A DNA stretch of 64,000 bases from DASZTV01 sp035550655 (GTDB lineage Bacteria; Actinomycetota; Actinomycetes; JAFAQI01). Below the pieces are notes generated by a model. The model searched no databases, was not told the DNA's origin, and saw only the letters and a program-made list of their open reading frames with translations. How positions within the stretch are numbered: the stretch's first letter is position 1; the number at the start of each line of letters is the position of its first letter. Location of the stretch: contig DASZOU010000031.1 in the NCBI GenBank assembly GCA_035550655.1, forward strand, positions 1 through 64,000. Reading direction: 5' to 3'. Of the stretch, positions 8,977 to 16,669 are shown one piece after another. Both the position numbers and the translations under genes were made by a program.

Positions 8977-10296
8977 ATGAGCGACGACGACCTGTTCTGG
9001 TTTCCGGCGTCAGCACCTCGCCCCGGTGACCCGGATCCCGGTGCGACCGGCGCAGCATCGACGCAGCCGATGCCCGGCGCGCCGTACGACTTCCCGCCAC
9101 CGGCGGCACCGAGCGGTTACCCGGCAGGTGGCGCAGTCGCGAGTTCCCGGTCACGTCGTGGAACCGCGGCCCTGCTTGCCGTCACGGCGTTCGTCTTCGG
9201 CGGCGGGGGCGCCGCAATCGGCGCCGAGGCGATCAACCACCACAACGGATCCTCGGCCTCGGGGTCCGGGCTGACGATCAGCAGCGCGAACCCGGCGTCG
9301 TTGACGTCGAACCCGCACTCGTACGCCGCCATCGCGGCAAAGGTGCTGCCCTCGGTGGTGTCGATCAACGTCGCCACGTCGAGCCAGTCCGACACCGGGT
9401 CGGGCGTGATCCTTCGTCCCGACGGCTACATCCTCACCAACAACCATGTGGTGTCGGCGGCGAGCAGCGGCGGCACCGTGGGGGTGACGTTCAACGACGG
9501 GTCGACCGCGACGGCGAAGATCGTTGGTACCGACCCGCTCGACGACCTCGCCGTGATCAAGGTGTCCAAGACGGGGCTCACGCCGGCCACGCTCGGCAAC
9601 AGCTCGCAGATCCAGGTCGGCGATCCCGTGCTCGCCTTGGGCTCGCCTCTCGGGCTGACCGGCACCGTGACCGCGGGCATCGTCTCGGCGGTGAACCGCC
9701 CGGTCGAGACGCAGGACCAGCCCCAGCAACAGCAGCTCGACCCGTTCGGGTTCGGGCTGGGTAACGGCGGGTCGAGCCAGACCACCCAACCAACTGTCAT
9801 CGATGCGATCCAGACCGACGCGGCGATCAACCCGGGTAACTCAGGGGGCGCCCTCGTCGATGCGGCGGGGGATGTGATCGGCATCAACTCCGCGATCGCA
9901 TCGCTCGGTTCTGACTCTTTGGGCTCGCAGAGCGGCAACATCGGTGTCGGGTTTGCGATCCCGATCGATCAGGCGAAGACGATCGCGTCGGAGTTGATCC
10001 AGACCGGGCACGCGACGCATCCTTTGCTGGGGGTGCAGCTGGCAGACGCGACGTCCGCCGACGGCACGGATCGGGCGCTGGTGCGCTCGGTGACCGCCAA
10101 CGGACCCGCCGCCAAGGCGGGGATCAAGGGAGGCGACGTGATCACGGCGATCGACGGGCACGCCACCGCGGGCGCTGACGCCGTCATCGCGGCGATCCGG
10201 ACCTTTCAACCCGGGGACCACGTGTCAGTGACCTACACGCGCAACGGGCAGTCGCACACGGTGACGGCGACGCTCGGCAACGCGGCGTCGAGCTAG
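8977..10296 (+). CDS. pepD: Membrane-anchored HtrA/DegP-type serine protease with PDZ domain
   Basis: 439 residues. The start at ATG 8977 is set by the GGAGGAG at 8962-8968. Residues 1-60 form a Pro/Gly-rich cytoplasmic segment, 63-83 a single membrane helix, then the protease domain faces outward. The catalytic triad is His157 (NNHVV), Asp190 (DDLAVIKV) and Ser289 (NPGNSGGALVD). A PDZ domain follows from about 340. It should degrade or refold damaged extracytoplasmic proteins. The next two genes encode a response regulator and histidine kinase. In mycobacteria pepD lies beside mprAB and is controlled by it, so this looks like an envelope-stress module with the protease placed first. Confidence 0.88.
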   Translation: MSDDDLFWFPASAPRPGDPDPGATGAASTQPMPGAPYDFPPPAAPSGYPAGGAVASSRSRRGTAALLAVTAFVFGGGGAAIGAEAINHHNGSSASGSGLTISSANPASLTSNPHSYAAIAAKVLPSVVSINVATSSQSDTGSGVILRPDGYILTNNHVVSAASSGGTVGVTFNDGSTATAKIVGTDPLDDLAVIKVSKTGLTPATLGNSSQIQVGDPVLALGSPLGLTGTVTAGIVSAVNRPVETQDQPQQQQLDPFGFGLGNGGSSQTTQPTVIDAIQTDAAINPGNSGGALVDAAGDVIGINSAIASLGSDSLGSQSGNIGVGFAIPIDQAKTIASELIQTGHATHPLLGVQLADATSADGTDRALVRSVTANGPAAKAGIKGGDVITAIDGHATAGADAVIAAIRTFQPGDHVSVTYTRNGQSHTVTATLGNAASS

Positions 10297-10309
10297 CAGT
10301 CATCGAGTC

Positions 10310-11005
10310 ATGCCTTCCGGACCGCAAGTGCTGGTGGTCGACGACGACCCCCAGCTCCGGGAGGCGTTGACCCGGGCGCTGGAGCTCGATGACTACCGCG
10401 TGAGCACTGCGAGCAATGGTGTGAAGGCGCTCGAGGCGGTGAGCCAGCATCGTCCGGACGTGATGGTGCTGGACGTGATGATGCCGTACGTCGGCGGCCT
10501 CGACGTGTGCCGCACGTTGCGAAGCAAGAAGGACAACCTGCCGATTCTCGTGCTCACAGCACGGGACGAGGTGGGTGATCGGGTTGCCGGCCTCGACGCG
10601 GGTGCGGACGACTACCTGACCAAGCCGTTCGCCCTGGAAGAGCTGCGCGCCCGGCTGCGTGCGCTGTTGCGTCGTACGACGGTCGAGGTCACCGATGACC
10701 GGGCGGCGTTGACCTATCAGGACCTCGAGCTCGATCCCGCGGCTCACACGGCTCGACGGGGCAGCCGGCCGATCGATCTGACCCGCACCGAGTTCGCACT
10801 GCTCGAGCTGCTCATGCGCAATGCCGGCCGGCCGCTGCCGCGCGAGACGATCATGGATCGCGTGTGGGGGTGGGAGTCCGAGCCCACAAGCAACTCCCTC
10901 GAGGTGTTCGTCGGCTACCTGCGTCGCAAGACCGAGGCCGGCGGTGAACCCCGGTTGATCCACACCGTCCGTGGCGTCGGCTACGTGTTGCGCGGCGACA
11001 CGTGA
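10310..11005 (+). CDS. mprA: OmpR/PhoB-family response regulator, MprA-like
   Basis: 231 residues. The receiver domain has the acidic pocket D11-D13, the phospho-acceptor D55 (VLDVMMP) and the conserved Lys in DDYLTKPF. The C-terminal winged helix (about 130-228) ends with the typical VFVGYLRRKTE and IHTVRGVGYVLR. It starts 13 bp after the protease gene and overlaps the kinase start by 4 bp, so the three probably form one operon. It is expected to bind direct-repeat DNA and adjust envelope-stress genes, perhaps including its own operon. The assignment to MprA rather than another PhoB-type regulator rests on the pepD and mprB neighbours. Confidence 0.85.
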   Translation: MPSGPQVLVVDDDPQLREALTRALELDDYRVSTASNGVKALEAVSQHRPDVMVLDVMMPYVGGLDVCRTLRSKKDNLPILVLTARDEVGDRVAGLDAGADDYLTKPFALEELRARLRALLRRTTVEVTDDRAALTYQDLELDPAAHTARRGSRPIDLTRTEFALLELLMRNAGRPLPRETIMDRVWGWESEPTSNSLEVFVGYLRRKTEAGGEPRLIHTVRGVGYVLRGDT

Positions 11006-12468
11006 CGAGGTTCCCGAGGCGCGTGCGTGACGGCCTGCTGCGGGTAGACCAGCGCTGGCGGGACACCCCCCTCCGGACCCGGCTGACGGCAGCGGCCGCC
11101 GTCGCGGCGACCTTTGCGATCGTCGCCGTCGTGTCGGTGGCTTACATCGCGGTTCACCACGAGCTGTTCAGCAACATCGACGGCCAGCTCCACAAGCAGG
11201 CGCACAGCGCGCAGACCATCTCCGTCAACCCGCAGACGCACCAGCCGGAGATCACCCGGGACCCGGAGGAGAGCTCCGGGAGTGTCCAGGTCGTGGACAT
11301 CGACGGCAACACCATCCGCGAGCCGGGAGGGCTGGCTCTGCGGACCACACCGCGGGACATAGCGATCGCGAGGACGGGCGGGAGCTGGCTTCGGACCACC
11401 CAGGTCGATGGCGCCCCGATGCGCATCCTCACCGTGCAGCGGCAGGTGCTCTCCTCGAGCGGGCAGCGAGGAACTGTGGCGGTGCAGGTCGCACTTCCGT
11501 TGTCGGCGGCGGTCAGCGAGCTGCACAAGCTCAGGTACGCCTTCCTGCTGCTCGTGCTGCTCGGATTCGGGATGGCCACGGCCGGAGCATGGTTCGTCGT
11601 ACGGCGTGCGATGCGTCCGGTTGCCAGGCTGACCTCGGCCGCGGAGCAGATCGCCGTGACCCGGGACCTCACGACGAGAATCGAGGACTACGGCGCCGAC
11701 GAGCTCGGCCGGCTGGCATCAACGTTCAACGTCATGCTCGACGCTCTCGAACGTTCCCTCGACCAGCAGCGTCAGCTGATTCTCGACGCCAGTCACGAGC
11801 TGCGCACGCCGCTGGCGAGCCTGCGCACGAATGTCGAGGTGCTGCATGACGTCGACCGGCTCTCTGTCGACCAACGGCGGTCGCTGCTCAACGGAATCGT
11901 CACCCAGCTCGACGAGCTGACCGGTCTCGTCGCCGACGTCGTGGAGCTCGCGCGGGGCGAGGCTCCGGAGTCCTCGCTCGAGGACGTCGCGCTCGACGAC
12001 CTCGTCGGTCACGAGGTCGACCGCGCACGGCGGCACTGGCAGTCGCTGGTGTTCCGGTACGACGGTGAGCCCGTGGCGGTGCGGGGCGTCCCGGCCCGGC
12101 TTGCTCGCGCCGTGGCCAACCTGCTCGACAACGCCGGGAAGTTCAGCCCGCCGGGTGCCGAGGTCGAGGTGTCGTTGAGCGCTCTCGGCGTACTAACCGT
12201 CGCCGATCGCGGTCCGGGCATTCCGGACGAAGCGATCGCCCATGTCTTCGATCGCTTCTTCCGCGCTGACGAGGCGCGCGCGCTGCCCGGCTCAGGGCTG
12301 GGCTTGTCGATCGTCAAGCAGGTCGTCGAGGGCCACAACGGAACCGTGTCGATCAGCAACCGTGACGGAGGCGGCACGGTCGTGCGCGTTGCGCTTCCGC
12401 CCGCGGGGCTGCCGCCACCGCAAGTGCCGACGACGGAGCCGCGGCAGATCGCGCAGCCGGTTCGCTGA
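11002..12468 (+). CDS. mprB: Membrane sensor histidine kinase, MprB-like
   Basis: 488 residues from GTG 11002. An N-terminal membrane helix (about 30-52), an extracytoplasmic loop of about 120 residues and a second helix (about 178-200) precede a HAMP linker. The dimerisation/phosphoacceptor domain has the H-box LDASHELRTPLASLR with His265. The ATPase domain shows N, G1 (VADRGPGIPDEAI) and G2 (GSGLGLSIVKQV) boxes. A proline-rich tail closes it. It phosphorylates the regulator encoded immediately upstream. In mycobacteria the MprB loop is thought to sense unfolded extracytoplasmic protein; this loop's ligand is unknown. Confidence 0.87.
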   Translation: MTRFPRRVRDGLLRVDQRWRDTPLRTRLTAAAAVAATFAIVAVVSVAYIAVHHELFSNIDGQLHKQAHSAQTISVNPQTHQPEITRDPEESSGSVQVVDIDGNTIREPGGLALRTTPRDIAIARTGGSWLRTTQVDGAPMRILTVQRQVLSSSGQRGTVAVQVALPLSAAVSELHKLRYAFLLLVLLGFGMATAGAWFVVRRAMRPVARLTSAAEQIAVTRDLTTRIEDYGADELGRLASTFNVMLDALERSLDQQRQLILDASHELRTPLASLRTNVEVLHDVDRLSVDQRRSLLNGIVTQLDELTGLVADVVELARGEAPESSLEDVALDDLVGHEVDRARRHWQSLVFRYDGEPVAVRGVPARLARAVANLLDNAGKFSPPGAEVEVSLSALGVLTVADRGPGIPDEAIAHVFDRFFRADEARALPGSGLGLSIVKQVVEGHNGTVSISNRDGGGTVVRVALPPAGLPPPQVPTTEPRQIAQPVR

Positions 12469-12482
12469 TCCAGCCCAAGTCG

Positions 12483-12494
12483 TAGGGTGCCAGG
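12483..12494 (+). promoter_or_regulatory. Leaderless-type -10 element before the PAP2 gene
   Basis: TAGGGT at 12483-12488 ends six bases before the ATG at 12495, where transcription would be expected to begin. No Shine-Dalgarno sequence is visible. This TANNNT-plus-short-gap arrangement is the usual form of actinobacterial leaderless promoters. Confidence 0.4.
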
Positions 12495-13349
12495 ATGTCC
12501 TGGCTTCGGTTGGACGCCTACTCGGCGACGATCGTGGCCACCGCGATGCTCGGCATCTGCGTGTGCGCGTCGCGGCTGTCCGGCCGCGCGGCGCGATTCG
12601 TCACTGCCGCCAGCTTCGAAGTTGCCGTCGTGTGCGGGCTCTTCGCGCTGTGGCAGGTCGCAAACTCGCTGACACGCGGACACACCACCGGCGGCGTCGA
12701 CCGGGGCCAGTGGCTGTGGCATGCCGAACGCGTCATCCATCTGCCGAGCGAGCGGTCGGTGCAGGACCTGATCATCAATCACCCGTTGATCGTGCGGGCG
12801 GCGAACTACTACTACGACACCGCGCATCTGACTTTGATGGTGGTGTTCCTGGTCTGGCTGTGGCTGCGCCACCGCGACCGGTATTCGTTGCTGCGCAACA
12901 CGATCGCGGCGTTCACCGCGATGTCGCTGCTGATCCAGATGGTCGCGGTGGCGCCGCCGCGTCTGATCGGCGGCACCGGGCTGATCGACACCGCGCAGGT
13001 CTACGGGCAGTCGGTGTACGCCGCGATCGGGTCGGGGCTCGCCGACGAGTACGCCGCGATGCCGTCGATCCACGTCGGATGGGCGGTGCTGATCTCGCTC
13101 GCGATCGTCACGTGCAGTCCGAGCCGGTGGCGCTGGCTCGGGTTGCTGCATGGGCTGATCACGATCTTCGTGGTGGTGGCGACCGCCAACCACTACTGGC
13201 TGGACGGCATTGCCGCGTGCGCGCTGCTGGTGCCGGCGTACCTCATCGCCCGCGGCATCGACCGCCTCAGCGCGCAGCTAAGGCCGGCAGAGGCCGCCGC
13301 GGACCTCGAGCTGGATCCGGTTCAGATCCAGCAGGGCGCGTTCTCGTGA
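12495..13349 (+). CDS. PAP2-superfamily integral membrane phosphatase/transferase
   Basis: 284 residues with about six hydrophobic segments. The PAP2_3 (AUR1-like) signatures are visible: DEYAAMPSIHVGWAVL, holding the first catalytic His, and ATANHYWLDGIAA, holding the second His and the Asp. Upstream RFxxP-type phosphate ligands are less clear. Actinobacterial members act on phospholipids, phosphoinositides or polyprenyl phosphates in the membrane; the substrate cannot be inferred. The start has a leaderless-type promoter. The 3' end overlaps the convergent pmt gene by 28 bp. Confidence 0.75.
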   Translation: MSWLRLDAYSATIVATAMLGICVCASRLSGRAARFVTAASFEVAVVCGLFALWQVANSLTRGHTTGGVDRGQWLWHAERVIHLPSERSVQDLIINHPLIVRAANYYYDTAHLTLMVVFLVWLWLRHRDRYSLLRNTIAAFTAMSLLIQMVAVAPPRLIGGTGLIDTAQVYGQSVYAAIGSGLADEYAAMPSIHVGWAVLISLAIVTCSPSRWRWLGLLHGLITIFVVVATANHYWLDGIAACALLVPAYLIARGIDRLSAQLRPAEAAADLELDPVQIQQGAFS

Positions 13350-15109
13350 TGCTGGTTGCGGTTCCCCGCATCGCATGAGTGGGTGAACCAGATCCGTCGA
13401 TGCCACTCCGACTGCGGGATGTTGCGGGCAGCCAGGACCGGATAGAAGAAGTAGAAGAGGCTGACGACGACTGCGAGGTACGCCGCTGTCGCGGCCGCAC
13501 CGATTCCACGACGGACCTCCGATTGGCTGCGACGACCGAGCAGCAGCCCGATCGTCATCGTGAGAAGCAAGGCCATGAACGGCACGTTCGGAAGCATGTA
13601 GTACAGGAACATCGTTCGGTGACAGTCGCCGGCCGGCGTGCATGGGGGAGTCGTGTGGACGATCGGTAGCTCTTGGACGATCCACGGCACGTAGCCGAAC
13701 GCGAACGTTGTGACCAGGCCGGCCGCGCGCCAGTCGCGCCGGCCGATCCACACCGCGAGCACCACGATGAGCGCGGGAATGGTGGCCCACCAGATCGCGG
13801 GGTTGCCGATTCCTAGGATCTCTTGCGCGCACGACGTCGAGCCGCAACCGGCCGGGGTCTGGTAGTAGTACGCCACCGGCCGCGCGAGCAGCAGCCAGCC
13901 CCAGGGCTTCGACAGGTACGGGTGCGACGCGTGCAGCGTCTTGTCGTAGTTCCAGATGTCGACGCGGTTGTAGTGCCACCAGCCGCGCAGCACCGCCCAG
14001 TCATGGGCCAGCCATGACTGTCCGGGATGGACGTAGAGATCGTGGTCGTAGGCGTAGTGCCCGTTGGACAGGAACCACCCGGTCCACGACGCGAGGTAGA
14101 CGATCGCCGGGACGAGAACGAAGAGGGCGAGCAGCGGCAGCAGAAGCCGGCCGCCCGCGTTGCGCAACATCCATGTCCGCCGGATGAAGATCCGAACGTT
14201 CGCAGCGGTTCTGCGCAGAATGGGGCCCGCAGTGGCGAGCGGGATCCGACTGCCGCCGCGGGCGCCGGCGGTCCGGCGAGCGCCGACGTCCCAGGCGAAG
14301 GCGAGGAGGATGAACGCCGGGATGTAGTACAAGCCGTTCCACTTCGTGGCCATCGCGGCGCCGAGACATAGTGCCGCGCCCCATCTCCAGGGCCGGAAGC
14401 CGATCCGCGGACCCCACTCTCGGTCGCCGAGCGGGGCGACGAGTCGCTCCGCTAGACGTCTGCGGCCCCAGTCGCGGTCGACGACGAGACAGCCGAACGC
14501 CGCAATCACCCAGAACAGCAGGTAGATGTCGAGGGTCGCCGTACGGCTCTGGACGAACTCGAGCCCGTCGAGCGCGACGAGCGTGCCGGCGACGACGCCG
14601 AGTGCCGTCGAGCGGAACATCCGCCGCGCGACCCGCGCGGTGATGAGGATGGCGAGAGTCCCGAGCAGAGCGCCCATGAAGCGGAACGACAGCGGGCTGG
14701 CCGGGTAGACGGTTTGGTGAAACGTCACGGACTTGCCGTGGTCGAAGATCGCCTCGCCGACCGCCATCATCCACTTGCCGAGCGGTGGGTGCACGACGAA
14801 CGCGGAGGACTTCATCAGGCCGTCGGTCTCCACGCCGTGATGCAGCAGCGACCAGCTGTCGTGGGCGTAGTACGTCTCGTCGAAGACGATGCTCGACTTG
14901 TTGGTGAGGCTGTGGCCGCCAGGCCTGGTGATCCGCCAGAACCGCAGGATGCCGCCGAGCACGGTGATCGCGAGCGGCAGGAGCCAGCCCCAGATCCCGT
15001 CGCTGGGCATCGGACGCACCAGGCGCCCGCGGATGCGGTCCAGCGCCTCCTGCGCGGAGCTGGTCAGGCCTGCTTTGGCGTCGTCGACTTGCACGGGAGG
15101 CGACGCCAT
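13322..15109 (-). CDS. pmt: Polyprenol-phosphate-mannose protein O-mannosyltransferase (Pmt)
   Basis: 595 residues. The ATG at 15107-15109 was chosen because longer forms would run far into the rsmI gene. The first extracytoplasmic loop carries the GT39 catalytic acidic motif in FDETYYAHDSWSLL, and HPPLGKWMMAVGE is another family block. About ten membrane helices follow. It should transfer mannose from polyprenyl-phosphate mannose to Ser/Thr of Sec-exported proteins. Divergence from rsmI is conserved in mycobacteria (Rv1002c/Rv1003). The gene uses ordinary high-GC codons and looks complete. Confidence 0.88.
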   Translation of the reverse strand: MASPPVQVDDAKAGLTSSAQEALDRIRGRLVRPMPSDGIWGWLLPLAITVLGGILRFWRITRPGGHSLTNKSSIVFDETYYAHDSWSLLHHGVETDGLMKSSAFVVHPPLGKWMMAVGEAIFDHGKSVTFHQTVYPASPLSFRFMGALLGTLAILITARVARRMFRSTALGVVAGTLVALDGLEFVQSRTATLDIYLLFWVIAAFGCLVVDRDWGRRRLAERLVAPLGDREWGPRIGFRPWRWGAALCLGAAMATKWNGLYYIPAFILLAFAWDVGARRTAGARGGSRIPLATAGPILRRTAANVRIFIRRTWMLRNAGGRLLLPLLALFVLVPAIVYLASWTGWFLSNGHYAYDHDLYVHPGQSWLAHDWAVLRGWWHYNRVDIWNYDKTLHASHPYLSKPWGWLLLARPVAYYYQTPAGCGSTSCAQEILGIGNPAIWWATIPALIVVLAVWIGRRDWRAAGLVTTFAFGYVPWIVQELPIVHTTPPCTPAGDCHRTMFLYYMLPNVPFMALLLTMTIGLLLGRRSQSEVRRGIGAAATAAYLAVVVSLFYFFYPVLAARNIPQSEWHRRIWFTHSCDAGNRNQHHENAPCWI

Positions 15110-15173
15110 TGGCTCATCGTATGAACCCCGACGGTTTCCGCCGGGCTCAGCGGCACTCCGCTTGAATGAGGCG

Positions 15174-16010
15174 GTGCCGCTCGTCCTCGCCGCCACGCCG
15201 ATCGGCGACCCGCGCGATGCCTCGATCCGGCTGCGGGACGCACTCGCCGGTGCCGACGTCATCGCCGCCGAGGACACCCGCAGGCTTCGCCGCCTGGCGA
15301 GCGCCTTGGACGTCGTCCTGCGGGCCAAGGTCGTCGCGGTGTACGACGCGGTCGAGCGCAGCAGGTCGGCTGCGCTGCTCGACGAGGTGGCCGCGGGTCG
15401 GACGGTGCTGCTGGTGAGCGATGCCGGCGTTCCCCTCGTCTCGGACCCCGGCTACGTGCTGGTCACCGAGGCGGTCGCTCGCGACCTCCCGGTGACGGTC
15501 CTTCCCGGTCCGTCTGCCGTCACCGCTGCGGTGGCTGTCGCAGGAGTCCCGGTCGACCGATGGTGCTTCGAGGGCTTCCTGCCTCGTCGCGGCGGTGAAC
15601 GCAAAGCGCGCCTCGCCGCTCTGGCCGGTGACTTCCGCGCGGTGGTTCTCTTCGAGTCGCCCCGCCGGCTGGCGGCGACCCTCGCGGACCTCGCTGCGGT
15701 GTTCGGCGCGGAGCGCCGGGCCGCGGTGTGCCGCGAGCTGACGAAGACCCACGAGGAGGTGCGCCGGGGGTCGCTCTCCGAGCTTGCCTCCTGGGCGTCG
15801 GTCGGTGAAATCCTCGGCGAGGTGACGGTCGTGGTCGCCGGCGCCCCGGCCGTGGCTCCCCACCTCGACCCTGCGGCGCTGCACGAGGCGGTCGCCGCCC
15901 AGGTCGCCGAGGGGGCCACGCGGCGTGACGCGATCGACGCGGTCGCGACTGCAACGGGCCTGCCGAGACGCGTCGTCTACGACGCCGCGACGAAGAAACC
16001 GGCGCCCTGA
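15174..16010 (+). CDS. rsmI: 16S rRNA (cytidine-1402-2'-O)-methyltransferase RsmI
   Basis: 278 residues from GTG 15174; TTG 15162 is an alternative start. Tetrapyrrole-methylase fold: LVLAATPIGDPRD at the N-terminus, AEDTRRLRRL, the SAM-binding LVSDAGVPLVSDPG and TVLPGPSAVTAAVAVAG, then FEGFLPRRGGERKARL and CRELTKTHEEV, all RsmI landmarks. It methylates the 2'-OH of C1402 in the ribosomal decoding centre with SAM. It is divergent from pmt with a 64-bp gap. A 9-bp inverted repeat just after its stop (16013-16021/16037-16045) could assist termination. Confidence 0.92.
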   Translation: MPLVLAATPIGDPRDASIRLRDALAGADVIAAEDTRRLRRLASALDVVLRAKVVAVYDAVERSRSAALLDEVAAGRTVLLVSDAGVPLVSDPGYVLVTEAVARDLPVTVLPGPSAVTAAVAVAGVPVDRWCFEGFLPRRGGERKARLAALAGDFRAVVLFESPRRLAATLADLAAVFGAERRAAVCRELTKTHEEVRRGSLSELASWASVGEILGEVTVVVAGAPAVAPHLDPAALHEAVAAQVAEGATRRDAIDAVATATGLPRRVVYDAATKKPAP

Positions 16011-16012
16011 AG

Positions 16013-16097
16013 TCATCCACCAGTTGTGGATCAATCGGTGGATGAGGAGGTGCGTTGTCCACCGAATCGGGGGACAACAGCGGCCCTTCTGTGGACA
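16013..16097. other. Cluster of DnaA-box-like nonamers and inverted repeats
   Basis: Within 85 bp five sequences resemble the actinobacterial DnaA box TTGTCCACA: tcatccacc (16013), ttgtggatc (16024), ggtggatga (16037, inverted), ttgtccacc (16055) and tgtggacag (16089). The first and third form a 9-bp stem; gttgtcc (16054-16060) and ggacaac (16072-16078) form another. They may be DnaA sites, terminator-type structures for rsmI, or the 5' part of the adjoining RNA. Confidence 0.3.
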
Positions 16098-16171
16098 GTC
16101 CTGTGCATCAAAAAAAACTCTGAAAATAGTTCCGGAAACCCCTTGTGCAAGCTCCCGCAACCCACTACAAA

Positions 16172-16591
16172 TCCGTCTGTCACCGCAAGACGGAGACCAC
16201 GCAGAGGGCAACCTCTGCAGCGCAAGATGCGAAGCACTTTGGTAACGGAGTGCGACGTACTCGGGCACTAGGGGGTTGATTCTCCGGGCAACCGGGGGGA
16301 CTTCTTCCCAAGAACGCCAGGTACGACGCGACGCGAGTCGCCTGGGCAACCAGGCGGGTCACGGAGCGAGCGGTTCGGGTGACCGGATCGCATTGCGGAG
16401 CGGCTGTTTCGGGCAACCGGAGCAGGGCGAAGCAGAGGCATCGAGCGAGGTTTTCGCCTTCGGAGTCCGGGTCCTTGCAACGCACGGCTGTCGAGTGGTC
16501 GGCCTTGGCTGATCAATCGGCGTCGCCGGTGCAGTGAGGACACGCGCGAAGCCCCTCCGTCTCATACACGGAGGGGCTTCGCTTCATTTTT
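16172..16591 (+). ncRNA. Candidate structured RNA with six tandem GNRA-tetraloop hairpins
   Basis: No credible protein is encoded between rsmI and metG. After a 7-bp hairpin (16172-16178/16188-16194) come hairpins closed by GNRA loops: GCAA at 16208-16211 (7-bp stem 16201-16218), GTAA at 16242-16245 (8 bp, 16234-16253), GCAA at 16288-16291 (7 bp with G-U pairs), GCAA at 16346-16349 (7 bp, 16339-16356), GTGA at 16379-16382 (8 bp, 16371-16390) and GCAA at 16413-16416 (9 bp, 16404-16425). The loops are GNRA only when read on the plus strand, and the plus-strand terminator at 16546-16591 closes the unit. No known RNA family was recognised. The 5' end is undefined and could reach back to about 16110. 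Confidence 0.6.
16546..16591 (+). terminator. Strong intrinsic terminator
   Basis: A perfect 15-bp stem (16546-16560 with 16568-16582) and a 7-base loop are followed by a T-rich run with five consecutive T at 16587-16591. It ends the candidate RNA and lies about 79 bp before metG. It could instead be an attenuator in a metG leader, though metG appears to have its own promoter. Confidence 0.85.
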
Positions 16592-16657
16592 GCCGAGTTT
16601 CCAAGCCGAACCCGGTTGCGACACTCGCGTTCGGCGATATCCCCGAGCGCGGGTCAA

Positions 16658-16669
16658 TAGGCTGATCAC
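16658..16669 (+). promoter_or_regulatory. Leaderless-type -10 element before metG
   Basis: TAGGCT at 16658-16663 ends six bases before the metG ATG at 16670, and no ribosome binding site precedes the ATG. This predicts an mRNA starting at the A of the start codon, separate from the upstream RNA and its terminator. Confidence 0.45.

Noticed and set aside
16180..16512. Short ORFs on both strands within the rsmI-metG gap
   Set aside because: No ribosome binding sites, biased composition, and they cut across the GNRA hairpins; the region fits RNA structure better than protein.
16100..16600. T-box, ydaO/c-di-AMP riboswitch or known sRNA upstream of metG
   Set aside because: The T-box AGGGTGGNACC core and the recalled ydaO conserved blocks are not visible, and no RNase P, tmRNA or SRP signature is found.
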